Translations under genes and position numbers: made by a program | From: an uncultured Clostridia bacterium | GTDB lineage: Bacteria; Bacillota; Clostridia; TANB77; CAG-508 | Length of the DNA: 57,393 nt | Assembly: GCA_947626885.1 (NCBI GenBank) | Contig: CANQTX010000008.1 | Location: 1 to 57,393, forward strand | Direction of reading: 5' to 3' | Notes under the pieces: generated by a model | The model's input: only the letters and a program-made list of their open reading frames with translations | Database searches by the model: none | Told to the model about the DNA's origin: nothing | Shown: piece after piece, positions 22,301 through 32,766 of the stretch | Position numbering within the stretch: position 1 is the stretch's first letter | Layout: the number at the start of each line of letters is the position of its first letter

Positions 22301-22825
22301 TCTAATACTAAATTGTCCTTTTCCTTCAATAAAATCATATCTTTCATATCCTAAAAGTATTAGTTTTTCCTTTAACGTTTCTAAATTTAATGTATCTCCT
22401 ACTTTAAGATGTATCACATTTTTGTATAAACTTTCTTTGGTTATCATTTTCTGCATAGCAGCTTCAATGGTAGTTACAATAATTTTTTTATCTTTTTTTA
22501 TCAATTTGTTTAAAACAGAAATCCTTTGAAATAATGTATCTTTACTTTCTGCAATATAATCAAAATAAATCACATCTCTTTTGGGAAATAGTTTTACTTT
22601 CTCACCAAAATAGGCTAAATCATTTATCATTTTTTTAGCTTGCATGTCATTATACGTAATAATACAAATTGGTTTTTCGGTATAAAACTTCGTAGCATAA
22701 GCCATATGAATTTTCCCTACATCTGTCAAACCTGAAAGCATTATTGGTTTAGTTCCTTTTTTTACTGCAAATATATAATCATTAAATTTTTTGATATTGG
22801 GTATTGTTTTAATTAATGAATTCAT
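19370..22825 (-). CDS. mfd: Transcription-repair coupling factor
   Basis: 1151 aa; CarD-like RID (GDYIVHKTHGIGQYIGV), helicase motifs GDVGYGKTEVA and DEEHRFG, TRCF C-terminal domain. Confidence 0.97.
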   Translation of the reverse strand: MNSLIKTIPNIKKFNDYIFAVKKGTKPIMLSGLTDVGKIHMAYATKFYTEKPICIITYNDMQAKKMINDLAYFGEKVKLFPKRDVIYFDYIAESKDTLFQRISVLNKLIKKDKKIIVTTIEAAMQKMITKESLYKNVIHLKVGDTLNLETLKEKLILLGYERYDFIEGKGQFSIRGGIVDIATSIRSGVRIEFWGDEIDSIRKFSMETQRTVDMLNDIEIFPSFEFLLETDFHTVCQRIQEKVYPHSVKQKVEEDIRQIKNGEYITKIDKYFDAFYEKTDTLLDYLQEDCIVFIDEIEKIKARAENIAKDNQNLMKELIDKKQIVPGILIDIEDYWKFSDKLQQKQTIYLEKQDIGFVDKQSMHAKRNGYSFSYREVNFFRSAMDLLFQELQEAIKKGKQVVILGGSTENCKKLSTLLLEKEIPNIYVDILEDDLTLGCVTITPGAFSTGFEFFEADLLVISTEQMFEAKPKRKLKTSSAFKEGERIVFDDLKEGDYIVHKTHGIGQYIGVNTIKADGITKDYVKIRYKDDDILYVPTNALDNIRKYIGAEKIGPKLNRLGSKEWEKTKERVKSNLREVAEELITLYAKRQKMEGFAFSKDTPWQQEFEEGFPYIETDDQLRCIQEIKKDMEKPKPMDRLLCGDVGYGKTEVAIRAAFKACMDQKQVVYLVPTTILAQQQYESFKERMDQYPIRIALLNRFKTKKEQTEIVKQVALGEIDILIGTHRVLSKDVIFKNLGFLIIDEEHRFGVKDKEKIKALKNNIDVLTMTATPIPRTLHMSVVGMRDMSVIYEPPQNRRPVQTYVLEYDPEVIKEAITKELEKEGQVFYIYNNVENIIKKVNEIAQLVPEAKVTYAHGKMNGTELENIMQDFIEQKSNVLVCTTILESGIDIPNANTIIVENADRLGLAQLYQIRGRVGRSEKQAYAYITYRRDKTLSEVADKRLKTIKEFTEFGSGFKIALRDLEIRGAGSIMGEIQHGHMEQVGYDMYCKLLDEVVKELKGEQVVEEIDVQIDLDVTSYIPDDFIENASQKIEIYQNIALCRNEEDIRNITDEIIDRYGQIPNEIENLLDIARIKIMAKEKFVLKIAQKGDNILYYFDESQFDFSIVDKLMKHFRNRIKFSPAREPYITFKLRDKINVLEACQEFLKKL

Positions 22826-23007
22826 TTAGATTCCTTTCGTCATATACTATATATTCTATCATACATATGAAAGATATTATATCATGGTTTTTCTTTACTT
22901 TCAACTACTGATACTGAAATTAGATGCGTGAAAATAAAAAATATACCGTTTTATTTTTTCATAATTTTTTTTTTATAGCATATATACATATCAGAATTAT
23001 ATGATTC

Positions 23008-24024
23008 ATGAAAGGAATGAAAAAGTTTATGAAGTTTTTTGTTATTTCATTAAAAAAGAATGGATTTATGATTATTTTCTTATTATTTACGCTTAGTTTA
23101 TTATTATTTTCCTCTACAAACTTAATCGCCGCACAAGATGGACTAGCTTTATGGGCTACTTCTGTACTTCCCACTTTGTTTCCATTCTTTATTGCAACGG
23201 AATTGCTTTGTCAAACCAATTTTGTAAATTTATTAGGGAAGTGGTTAAATCCCATAATGAAACCCATCTTTAATGTTCCTGGCGAGAGTGCTATTGCTAT
23301 CATTCTTGGTACCATTAGTGGATACCCAGTTGGTGCTAAAATAGTTTGTAACTTAAAGAAACAAAATATCATTTCTAAAATAGAAGCAGAAAGACTCATT
23401 GCCTATACTAATAACTCTGGACCACTTTTTATTTTGGGAACAGTGGGAATTTCTATGTTTGCTAATAAAAAAATAGGCATATTGCTTTTAATTTCACATA
23501 TTCTTGCTTCTTTATGTGTGGGATATGTGTTTCACTTTTGGAAAAAAGATCATATAAAAATCGATACTTCTATTTTTCAAACTTCTAGTACTGCACTTAT
23601 CAAAATATCGGATTTAGGCGAAATTATTGGTAATGCTATCAAAAATGCTATCACAACGATTCTTACTATTGGTGGATTTGTCGTTCTATTTTCTGTTATC
23701 ATATCTATTTTCAATCATTCTGGTATTATGCATATTATTACGACTATTTTATCATACTGGGGAATTTCAGAAACTATATCTCTTCCTGTAATAACAGGAC
23801 TCTTAGAAGTAACAAATGGTGTAAGTTTATCTTCTGCTCTTTATACAACCATGCCTACTTTTAGTATTTTCATTTCAGCTTTTTTACTTGGATTTGGTGG
23901 ACTTTCTGTTTTACTGCAAGTTTATAGCATTATAGCAAAAGAAGGAATCTCCATAAAACCTTACTTTTATGGAAAATTCCTTCAAGCTATTTTTTCAACT
24001 GTTCTTATATACTTGTTTATATAA
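23008..24024 (+). CDS. ylbJ: Sporulation integral membrane protein YlbJ-like
   Basis: GLALWATSVLPTLFPFFIATELL and ISGYPVGAKIVCNL motifs of YlbJ. Confidence 0.85.
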   Translation: MKGMKKFMKFFVISLKKNGFMIIFLLFTLSLLLFSSTNLIAAQDGLALWATSVLPTLFPFFIATELLCQTNFVNLLGKWLNPIMKPIFNVPGESAIAIILGTISGYPVGAKIVCNLKKQNIISKIEAERLIAYTNNSGPLFILGTVGISMFANKKIGILLLISHILASLCVGYVFHFWKKDHIKIDTSIFQTSSTALIKISDLGEIIGNAIKNAITTILTIGGFVVLFSVIISIFNHSGIMHIITTILSYWGISETISLPVITGLLEVTNGVSLSSALYTTMPTFSIFISAFLLGFGGLSVLLQVYSIIAKEGISIKPYFYGKFLQAIFSTVLIYLFI

Positions 24025-24069
24025 CCTAACCAACCGTATATACTCATGCATTTTAAACAATTATATTTA

Positions 24070-24276
24070 TTATTTTTTCTTAAAATGAAAATGAAATTGT
24101 AATAATGATTTCCAATTAAATCCTAAATACATGGCATATGTTATGATAAAATAAATAATGGCTACGATAATAACTACTTTACTAAGATCTTTTAAAAATT
24201 TACAATCACAAGTTTTACTAGTAAGATATATAATAGTAAAAATTAATATAATAGGTATGGCAATTAAATGTTTCAT
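24070..24276 (-). CDS. Small membrane protein (68 aa)
   Basis: Two predicted TM segments; ORF with upstream AAGGAG-like RBS. Confidence 0.45.
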   Translation of the reverse strand: MKHLIAIPIILIFTIIYLTSKTCDCKFLKDLSKVVIIVAIIYFIITYAMYLGFNWKSLLQFHFHFKKK

Positions 24277-24386
24277 TTTTTGACTCCTTATTTTTCTATG
24301 AATATATTTTATTATACCACACTTTTTTTAATATGTTAACTTGTATTTTAAAGTATAAATAATGTTATATCCTATTTTGATGAATG

Positions 24387-25835
24387 TTATGATTGATAAA
24401 ATGCTTCATACCCCTTATAAGCTTGATATACATCAAATTTGCTCGTAATCTCATATGGAGCATGCATTCCCATAATAGGAACACCTGAATCAATAACATC
24501 CATACCTCTATTAGCTAAAGTTAGCGCAATAGTACCGCCACCACCTTTATCTACTTTTCCTAATTCACAAGCCTGATACTTTACTCCGGCTTCATCGTAA
24601 ATTCTTCGTAATTCTGCTACTACTTCTGCAGGCGCTTCTGAACTATTGGCTTTTCCTTCACCACCACCATATTTTACAACAGTTAGTCCTTTTCCTAAAT
24701 AAGCTGTATTATATGGTTCAAAATTGGATGAAAAGCTAGGATTATAAGCACTTTCAACATCTGCTGAAATTGCCATAGAATGAGAAAAAGTTTTTTCTAG
24801 GGCATTCGGTTGATTTTGTTTTCGCTTGTCTAATAAATTTGCTATAAATGTATCAAATATTTTACTATACATTCCTGTAACACCCACAAAGCCTATCTCT
24901 TCTTTATCGATTATCACACATACTGCTGTATTCTTAGGATGTGTCACATTTAATATACCTCTTAAAGCAGTATAACAACAAACCTTATCATCTTGTGCAT
25001 ACCCAGCTATCATACTTTCATCAAAGCCTAAACTTCTAGCTTTCCAAGCTGGTACAAGCTCGATCTCTGCACTCATAAAATCCATTTCTGTGATACCATA
25101 TTTCTCATACAAAAGTTTTAATACATTTTCTTTAACTCTTTCCTCAATGGTAGCGTCTGCACAGGGAATACTACCAACCAATACATTTAGCTCTTCTCCT
25201 CGCACACCTTCTTTTAGTTTTCTTTGCATTTGTTCTTCTTCTGCCAAATGAATTAATAAATCTGATATCGTAAAAATAGGTTCTTCCGCCTTTTCTCCTA
25301 TACAAATATCAATTGTTTCACCATTCGTTTTCACAATCCTTCCATGTATACTCAAAGGTATATTGGGCCACTGATATTCTTTTATTCCTCCATAATAATG
25401 AGTCTTTAATAAAGCCAATTCCTTTTCTTCATATAATGGATTTTGTTTTAAATCAATTCTAGGAGAATCACCATGCGCTGCTACTATTTTTAAACCATTT
25501 TCTATACGTTCTTCCCCTATCACTGCTATATAAAGGGAACGGTCTCTATTGATAGAGAAAACTTTATCTCCTGGCTGTAATGTTTCTTTTTCATGGATAT
25601 CTACAAAATCATTCTTTTGTAAAATATCTTTTGCTATTTGAACCACTTCTTTTTCTGTTTTTGCCTGATTTAAAAAATTCATATATTCATCGGAAAATTT
25701 AAAAATTTTTTCTTTCTCTTCTGTATTCAACTTTTCCCATCCACTGGTTTTATCCCTACACAAAGCATTTTTTCTTTCTTTTTGTATCATAAGTCCTCCT
25801 TCATGTTTCACTTTTAATAAATAAAATCTGTTCAA
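24387..25835 (-). CDS. M18 family aminopeptidase
   Basis: VAAHGDSPRIDLKQNP, IDKEEIGFVGVTGM, SADVESAYNP, GMHAPYEITSKFDVYQ motifs. Confidence 0.93.
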   Translation of the reverse strand: MNRFYLLKVKHEGGLMIQKERKNALCRDKTSGWEKLNTEEKEKIFKFSDEYMNFLNQAKTEKEVVQIAKDILQKNDFVDIHEKETLQPGDKVFSINRDRSLYIAVIGEERIENGLKIVAAHGDSPRIDLKQNPLYEEKELALLKTHYYGGIKEYQWPNIPLSIHGRIVKTNGETIDICIGEKAEEPIFTISDLLIHLAEEEQMQRKLKEGVRGEELNVLVGSIPCADATIEERVKENVLKLLYEKYGITEMDFMSAEIELVPAWKARSLGFDESMIAGYAQDDKVCCYTALRGILNVTHPKNTAVCVIIDKEEIGFVGVTGMYSKIFDTFIANLLDKRKQNQPNALEKTFSHSMAISADVESAYNPSFSSNFEPYNTAYLGKGLTVVKYGGGEGKANSSEAPAEVVAELRRIYDEAGVKYQACELGKVDKGGGGTIALTLANRGMDVIDSGVPIMGMHAPYEITSKFDVYQAYKGYEAFYQS

Positions 25836-25920
25836 CTGCTTTAATTATTATGGTTATTTATCATATCATTTCAAAGTGTTTACATTTGTCCGACTTAAGC
25901 TTCTTCTCGTTCTACTGTTT

Positions 25921-27218
25921 TTATATTACTTCTAGAATATTTTTTTTATGCATTTTTTTATTACCTATAGCATATGCATTTTTTAACATTTCCATACATT
26001 TTTTTATAGTATCTTGTGAATTACCATGTATATAAGCAAGAATATCACCTTTGTTAACTGCATCACCTATTTTCTTTTTAAAAACAATTCCTACATAGGA
26101 TCAATAGCATCTTCTTTTTTCTGTCTACCAATACCAAGCAATAATCCTATTTCTCCTACAATTTCAGCATCTAATGTTTCAACCCATCCCGTTTTTTCTG
26201 CTATAACTGGCTCTATCCAAGGTGCTTTAGGAAAATTTTCTATATTTTCAATATAATTTACATCTCCCCCCTGTTTTTGCACGAGTTCTTTCAATTTTTC
26301 ATATGCTCTTCCATTACGAATTACTTCCATGACTTTCTTTTCATTTTCTTTTACATAGGGATATTTCCCTGAAAGATACATCATTTGCATAACTATCGCG
26401 ACAACAACCTCTTTAACATCTTCTGCCATTTCACCTTGGAGCGCTTTTACTGCTTCTATTACTTCCAATGTATTGCCTACTGCATATCCTAGTGGCTCGT
26501 CCATATTCGTTAATACACAAACTATTTGCTTTTTAGCTAGTTTTCCAATCATTGCACACATTTTTGCCAACTCTCTTGCTTGACAAATATCTTGCATAAA
26601 AGCACCTTTTCCACATGTAATATCTAATACGATACCATTAGCACCTAAAGCAATTTTCTTACTCATAATACTAGACGCAATTAAAGGGATACTATCTACA
26701 CAACCAATTGCATCTCGTAAAGCATAAAGTTTTTTATCTGCTGGCACTAAATCTTCTGTTTGCGCCACCAAACTGATACCAATATCTTTCACATTTTGTT
26801 TTAATTCTTCTATTGGTATACGTGTATGATATCCTGGGATAGCTTCCAATTTGTCTTCTGTACCTCCTGTTATTCCCAATCCTCTACCACTCATTTTCAC
26901 TACCGGAATTCCAAGAGAAGCTATAATTGGCATAGCAATTAAAGTAACTTTATCACCTATTCCCCCAGTACTATGTTTATCTACTATATTTTCTGCAATA
27001 TCGGATAAATCTAATATATTACCTGATTTTGTCATAGATATAGTTAAATTTAAAGTTTCTTCTTCTGTCATGCCATTGATATAAATTGCCATAATAAGAG
27101 CAGCCGCTTGATAGTCTGTAATTGTATTATTAGTATATCCTTGTACAAAAAAATCAATTTCTTTTTGCGATAATACTTGTTTGTTTTTCTTTTTTGTTAT
27201 AATTTCTATTATATTCAT
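25921..27218 (-). pseudogene. Pyrimidine-nucleoside phosphorylase copy with a -1 frameshift near 26094-26100
   Basis: ORF 26091..27218 ends prematurely at DAIDPM*. The next frame continues as VGIVFKKKIGDAVNKGDILAYIHGNSQDTIKKCMEML..., the missing C-terminal PYNP domain, with a stop at 25921. Confidence 0.85.
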
Positions 27219-27298
27219 TTATTATATTCAACCTCTCTTACTTGACAATTTTATTTTCTTTTATGCTATACCGTCATCTTACTAACAGCATTTCTATA

Positions 27299-28603
27299 TT
27301 ACTGCAAAACTTCTAATACCTTAGATTTCACAGTAACTTTTCTATCTGTCATTTGGAAAGCCTCTTGCAAATTGTGTATAGCACCATTGACTTTTTCTTC
27401 ATCATCTGTATGAATATAAGCTAGTACTTCTCCAGAATTAACCGTATCTCCTATTTTTTTATTTAATGTAATACCAGCAGTTCTATTAATTTGTGATTCT
27501 TCTTTCATTCGACCTGCTCCCAAATAAATTGCTATACTGCCAACAATATCTGCATCAATATGCTCTACTATACCAGCTTTATCTGCTAAAACTGGCATAA
27601 TATGTTTTGCCTTTCTAAACAGTTCCGGTTCCTTTACAAATCTAATATCTCCTTTTTGTGCTTCTACCATTGCTTTAAATTTTTCGTAAGCTCTACCATC
27701 TTTTAGCACTTCTTTAATAGATGTAATATTTTCCGCTTGATTTTTATTGCCTGTAACCAGTGTTATCATTAAGCTACCTAATGCCTCAATCACATTTTCT
27801 AAATCTTCTGGCATCTTTCCTTGCAAAGCCATAATAGTTTCTTGAATTTCTAAATTGTGTCCTATACAATATCCTAAAGGCTCGTTCATATCTGTAATAA
27901 CACAACCTATTTGTTTATCCAATCTTTTTCCTAAACGAATTAATAATTTAGCAAGTTTTTTTGCATTTTCTCTTGTTTTAATATAAGTACCATTACCACA
28001 CGTAATATCAAATACGATTTTATCGCTTCCAGTTGCTAATTTTAAACTCATTAAACTGGCTGCTATAATAGGAAGACTATCTGCACAAGCAATTTCATTT
28101 CTCAGTTTATATAATTTTCCCTCTGCAGGTGCCAAATTTAAACTTTGATTGGCAATACATATACCAGTTTTTTCTAAAATATCTCTAAATCCTTGTGAAG
28201 AAACTTCTGTATCAAATCCAGGGATTGATTCAAGTTTATCAATTGTTCCACCAGAAATACCATATCCTCTACTTGATATTTTGGCTACTGGTATTCCTAG
28301 GGCTGCTATTATTGGCATTAATATAAGTGTTACCTTATCACCCACACCACCTGTACTATGCTTATCTACAATATCTTTTGAAATTTCATTTAATGAAATC
28401 ATATCACCAGATTCTGCCATAGCAATGCTTAAATGAATAATTTCGTCTTCTGTCATCCCATTAATGTAAATATAACTCATTAAGGCTGCTGCTTGTGCAT
28501 CTGAAATTTCATTTTTAGTATATTTACCAACGAAATATCTAATTTCCTCATTGGACAATTCTTGTTTGGTTCTTTTCTTTTTTATAATACTTTTAATATC
28601 CAT
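27299..28603 (-). CDS. pdp: Pyrimidine-nucleoside phosphorylase
   Basis: 434 aa; VDKHSTGGVGDKVTLILMP signature, full C-terminal domain. Confidence 0.94.
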   Translation of the reverse strand: MDIKSIIKKKRTKQELSNEEIRYFVGKYTKNEISDAQAAALMSYIYINGMTEDEIIHLSIAMAESGDMISLNEISKDIVDKHSTGGVGDKVTLILMPIIAALGIPVAKISSRGYGISGGTIDKLESIPGFDTEVSSQGFRDILEKTGICIANQSLNLAPAEGKLYKLRNEIACADSLPIIAASLMSLKLATGSDKIVFDITCGNGTYIKTRENAKKLAKLLIRLGKRLDKQIGCVITDMNEPLGYCIGHNLEIQETIMALQGKMPEDLENVIEALGSLMITLVTGNKNQAENITSIKEVLKDGRAYEKFKAMVEAQKGDIRFVKEPELFRKAKHIMPVLADKAGIVEHIDADIVGSIAIYLGAGRMKEESQINRTAGITLNKKIGDTVNSGEVLAYIHTDDEEKVNGAIHNLQEAFQMTDRKVTVKSKVLEVLQ

Positions 28604-28666
28604 TTTTTCTCTCCCTTCTTTGTATATTCTAATTTTTTATTTTTTCATTTTCTCACGTATATCTAT

Positions 28667-29305
28667 TTAATGGGAAGAATTGACAAAATTTTTAATAAAA
28701 GATTTTCGGTGTAACATACAAGGTCCCTCTTGTTTTATCATTTTTATGTGTTCTGCTGTTCCATATCCTTTGTGTTTTGCAAAACCATAAATTGGATACA
28801 CTTCATCCCATTGTCTCATAATTCTATCTCTTGTCACCTTTGCAATAATAGATGCTGCTGCAATACTATAAATATTAGCATCACCTTTTATAACAGAAAT
28901 GTAGGGAATTCCTAAAGTATCTAAATGATTTAATGCATCTATCATAATTATATCTGGCTTCTGTTGTAATCCTTGTAAAGCTAATTTTACACCTAATTTG
29001 GTAGCATTTAAAATGTTTATCTCATCAATCATTTTTTGTTCTACAATCCCTACACTATAAGCAATTGCTTCTTCTGTAATTTTCTCATATAATTTTTCTC
29101 TTTTTTTCTCAGACACCTTTTTGGAATCATTGATTCCTTCAATAAAAGAATCTTGTGGGAGAATAACTGCTCCCACAACCACAGGTCCTGCTAAAGGTCC
29201 TCTTCCAGCTTCATCAATACCACAAATATATGTGATTTGATTTTGATATAATTTTCTTTCTTCTGCTTTTAGTTGATTTAATCGTTCTACTTCTTTTTCC
29301 TTCAT
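28667..29305 (-). CDS. rnhB: Ribonuclease HII
   Basis: YICGIDEAGRGPLAGPVV motif. Confidence 0.96.
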   Translation of the reverse strand: MKEKEVERLNQLKAEERKLYQNQITYICGIDEAGRGPLAGPVVVGAVILPQDSFIEGINDSKKVSEKKREKLYEKITEEAIAYSVGIVEQKMIDEINILNATKLGVKLALQGLQQKPDIIMIDALNHLDTLGIPYISVIKGDANIYSIAAASIIAKVTRDRIMRQWDEVYPIYGFAKHKGYGTAEHIKMIKQEGPCMLHRKSFIKNFVNSSH

Positions 29306-29356
29306 ATTTTATCCATCCATTCAAATTGTCTATTGTGCCTTATTGAGGCTTTTATA

Positions 29357-29857
29357 TTATAAATCTAGTAATCCTGTTAAAGAATAAGTTGTTATACCAT
29401 CTCTAGTATAACCTTTATTATATACCACTTCACCTGTAGCGTAATTTACAATAAAATAATCATTTGATGTATTAATCATATTAGAAGCATCTATACCAAG
29501 AGCCGTTAAAATCTCTTTATTCCATTTGTACCATAACTGTTTTGCATTTTCTACACCGCTCATATTCATTTCATTTTCCACTTTTGTTTTTTCAATACTC
29601 GATAATGGTACTTGCTCTGTAAATTTTGTAGCTTTCCCATTCATAGTTAGGTGTTTTTCATCATTATCAAACTGATATTCCTCATATGCTTTTTCTGCTT
29701 CCACTTTGATTAAATGCATAATCGTAATATAATTTTTCATTCTAGAAGAGTGTAATAAATCTGTCGTCGTTACAATCGTAACACTAGCTAAAATTAACAT
29801 AACAATAATGGTTACCACTAAAGTTATTATGGTTATACCTTTATTATTTTTTACCAT
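29357..29857 (-). CDS. Prepilin-like protein
   Basis: N-terminus MVKNNKGITIITLVVTIIVMLILASVTIVT. Confidence 0.7.
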   Translation of the reverse strand: MVKNNKGITIITLVVTIIVMLILASVTIVTTTDLLHSSRMKNYITIMHLIKVEAEKAYEEYQFDNDEKHLTMNGKATKFTEQVPLSSIEKTKVENEMNMSGVENAKQLWYKWNKEILTALGIDASNMINTSNDYFIVNYATGEVVYNKGYTRDGITTYSLTGLLDL

Positions 29858-30064
29858 AATTCCTCCTAAAATTTAAGTTTATTTTAATAATATACATGTA
29901 TTATATCTATATGGGAAAAATATTTCAATAAAAATAAAAAATTTTCTCATATATTTCTATTGTAACTTAGCGTAATTTGCAGTATGATATAGCTAGTACA
30001 ATAAAGTAAAAGGCGTAAGTTTTATCAATTTACATTTTCCTACGTCATAAAAGGAGGGGTTTAA

Positions 30065-31357
30065 ATGGAAAATAATGAATTTAATTATAGTTCAGACAAT
30101 TCTTTTCAAAAAAGTAAAATACAACATTCTGGTGGTTTTGGAAAAACAATATTAGTTCCTTTTATTTCAGGAATACTTGGTACCTCATTGGTCTTAGGCG
30201 TTTGTTTTGGTGTTCCAACAGTAAAATCTAAAATCATTGGAAATACGAATCGATTAGGACCTGTTTCTACCAGTACTTCAGCTTCTAATCAGTCTACAGA
30301 TTTAATTAATCTTGCCAATTACTCAGAAACTTCGGTAGCAGTAGCAGAAAAAGTTCTACCTTCTGTTGTTGGTATTAAGGTAAGTTACCAAATTAACTCT
30401 ATTTTTGGTAATAGTACAGGTGAAGCTACTGGTTCTGGCATTATTATTTCAGAAGATGGCTATATTGTAACAAATAATCATGTTATCTCTTCTGAAAGCA
30501 ATTCTTCTTATTATGCCATTGAAGAAGCAACCGGTATAACAGTAAATCTTTATGGGGATTCTGAAGATTATCAGGCCACCGTTATTGGCACAGACCCTTA
30601 TACAGACCTAGCCGTTATAAAAATAGAAAAAGATAACCTATCTCCTGCCGAACTAGGAGATTCAACACAAGTAAAAGTAGGAGAATTTGCTATGGCTATT
30701 GGTAATCCTATTGGCATGGACTATACTGTTACTTGTGGTATTATAAGTGCCGTTGATAGAGAAGTAGTAAGTGATGGAACAACTTATACAACCATTCAAA
30801 CAGATGCCGCTATCAATGCTGGTAATAGTGGTGGTGCCTTAGTTAATAGCGCAGGGCAAGTAATTGGTATTAATACCATGAAACTATCTGGAAATGGTAT
30901 TGAAGGAATTGGTTTTGCTATTCCTATTTCTTCTACAACGAATATTGTCAACCAATTAATTGAATTTCAAACAGTAAAAAGACCTTACATTGGTATCACA
31001 GGATCTGTGGTAGATAGTACCACTGCTAAACGATATAATCTTCCAGAAGGTGTTTATGTAGAAAAAGTTGAAGAAAATTCTCCAGCTAAAACAGCTGGTT
31101 TGCAACAAGGAGATATTATTACGAAAATTGAAGGAACAGCGGTTAAATCTGTTTCTGAATTAAATAAAGTAAAATATAACTATAATATTGGTGATACTGT
31201 TACACTAACAGTTTATCGTAATGGATCTGAAACAGATATAAAAGTTGTTTTAACAGAAACACCAACCAATAAAGATGAGGATTCTACAAATCAACAACAA
31301 AATAATACAAATAGCAATCCTTTTCATGGTGGTTCTATTTTCGATCTATTTAAATAA
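30065..31357 (+). CDS. htrA: HtrA/DegP-like trypsin-like serine protease with PDZ domain
   Basis: TNNHVI, GTDPYTDLAVIKI, DAAINAGNSGGALVN catalytic triad motifs and C-terminal PDZ; AAAGGAGG RBS. Confidence 0.94.
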   Translation: MENNEFNYSSDNSFQKSKIQHSGGFGKTILVPFISGILGTSLVLGVCFGVPTVKSKIIGNTNRLGPVSTSTSASNQSTDLINLANYSETSVAVAEKVLPSVVGIKVSYQINSIFGNSTGEATGSGIIISEDGYIVTNNHVISSESNSSYYAIEEATGITVNLYGDSEDYQATVIGTDPYTDLAVIKIEKDNLSPAELGDSTQVKVGEFAMAIGNPIGMDYTVTCGIISAVDREVVSDGTTYTTIQTDAAINAGNSGGALVNSAGQVIGINTMKLSGNGIEGIGFAIPISSTTNIVNQLIEFQTVKRPYIGITGSVVDSTTAKRYNLPEGVYVEKVEENSPAKTAGLQQGDIITKIEGTAVKSVSELNKVKYNYNIGDTVTLTVYRNGSETDIKVVLTETPTNKDEDSTNQQQNNTNSNPFHGGSIFDLFK

Positions 31358-31398
31358 TATATGAAGTTTATATTGCATCTTAACTATAAATAAAATTT

Positions 31399-31440
31399 AC
31401 AAAAAGAGTTTATAATTATAAATTATAAACTCTTTTTGTA
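31399..31440. terminator. Bidirectional terminator between convergent htrA and yibE/F-like genes
   Basis: ACAAAAAGAGTTTATAATTATAAATTATAAACTCTTTTTGTA hairpin. Confidence 0.8.
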
Positions 31441-31461
31441 TGTTGATAATCTATTTTTATA

Positions 31462-32709
31462 TTATAATTTCAAACTTCTCTTCCCTTCAATTTTATTATC
31501 AGACACTTTTCTATAAATGGTTTTATCTTTATTTAAAATGGCATAAACAAATGAAGTAATCGGAACTGTATATACTACTCCCATACTACCTGCTATAGCA
31601 GATATAATTTGTTCTGCAATCGTTTCTTTATTTAAAATTTCTGTTATTCCCATATTACATGCCATAAATAATAAAATTAATGTTAAGGAACCACCTACAT
31701 AAGCTAATATTAATGTGTTTGTCATCGTTCCTATAACGTCTCTACCAATATGCATACCACTTTTCAATAATTCTTTCCAAGTGATTTCTGGATTTTTAAT
31801 TTTTATCTCATCTAAACTTGATGCAATAGACATACCTACATCCATACAAGCTCCTAAGGCTGATACGATAATTCCTGCAAATAATAAATCTCTAAAATTA
31901 AAATGAATAGTAGACATATTAATACTTAGTTGAATAGCATCTTCACAAGCACCTGACATTTTAGCAAGATGGTTAAAGATTAAAGCTATAACACCTGCAG
32001 AAACAACACCTCCTAAAGTGCCAATCGCTGCTGTTAATATTTTTTTATTTAGTCCTCCTATTACAATAAAAGTGGCAATAATAACTATCATAGATGTTCC
32101 GATAGATACTCCAATTGCATTATTTCCCTTAAAAATACCTTTTATCATAATTGCATAAATAGCTACCATGGTAAGAGCTAATCCTATAATAGCCTTTACA
32201 CCTTGTTTTCCGCCTACCAATACAATACTAATCAGGAATAAAGCAAACATAGCAATAATATATTTTGATCTTACCACTTCTTGAACCGTTGCTGTTACAT
32301 TGCCTTGATCATCTTCTGTAATTTGTGCAGTTACTTTATCTCCTTCTTCTAACTCATAAGCTAAAATTTTTCCTTCAATATCATATGATAAAACAAATTC
32401 AGTCGTATATTCTTCTCCATTATATTCACTGTTATCGGTAACTTGTATTGTAACTTGCTGTACTTTATCAGTTACCGTGCCTGTTTCTTTTTCTGTAACT
32501 TCTCCTGCTTCTATAACCGTTGCAATAACATCTGTTGATTTATTATTCTTTTCAATTAATTCTCCTTCTGTTGTCTGCTCTGCAGTATTGGTTAATGTTT
32601 CGTCTTCTGTAGCTCTTATATTTACTATAAAGATATTCATCATTAGTATAAAAATAATAAATATTAAGCTAGCTTTTTTCAAAATCTTTCCTCCCTTTAT
32701 TTCTTTCAT
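31462..32709 (-). CDS. YibE/F family membrane protein
   Basis: Signal peptide, N-terminal soluble domain and multi-TM region with GACMDVGMSIASSLDEI and HIGRDVIGTMTNTLILAYVGGSL typical of YibE/F. Confidence 0.85.
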   Translation of the reverse strand: MKEIKGGKILKKASLIFIIFILMMNIFIVNIRATEDETLTNTAEQTTEGELIEKNNKSTDVIATVIEAGEVTEKETGTVTDKVQQVTIQVTDNSEYNGEEYTTEFVLSYDIEGKILAYELEEGDKVTAQITEDDQGNVTATVQEVVRSKYIIAMFALFLISIVLVGGKQGVKAIIGLALTMVAIYAIMIKGIFKGNNAIGVSIGTSMIVIIATFIVIGGLNKKILTAAIGTLGGVVSAGVIALIFNHLAKMSGACEDAIQLSINMSTIHFNFRDLLFAGIIVSALGACMDVGMSIASSLDEIKIKNPEITWKELLKSGMHIGRDVIGTMTNTLILAYVGGSLTLILLFMACNMGITEILNKETIAEQIISAIAGSMGVVYTVPITSFVYAILNKDKTIYRKVSDNKIEGKRSLKL

Positions 32710-32766
32710 GCTTATTCTACTCTTGAAAATGGAAAAAGCATTCTCTACTAAAAAATTACATATTTA

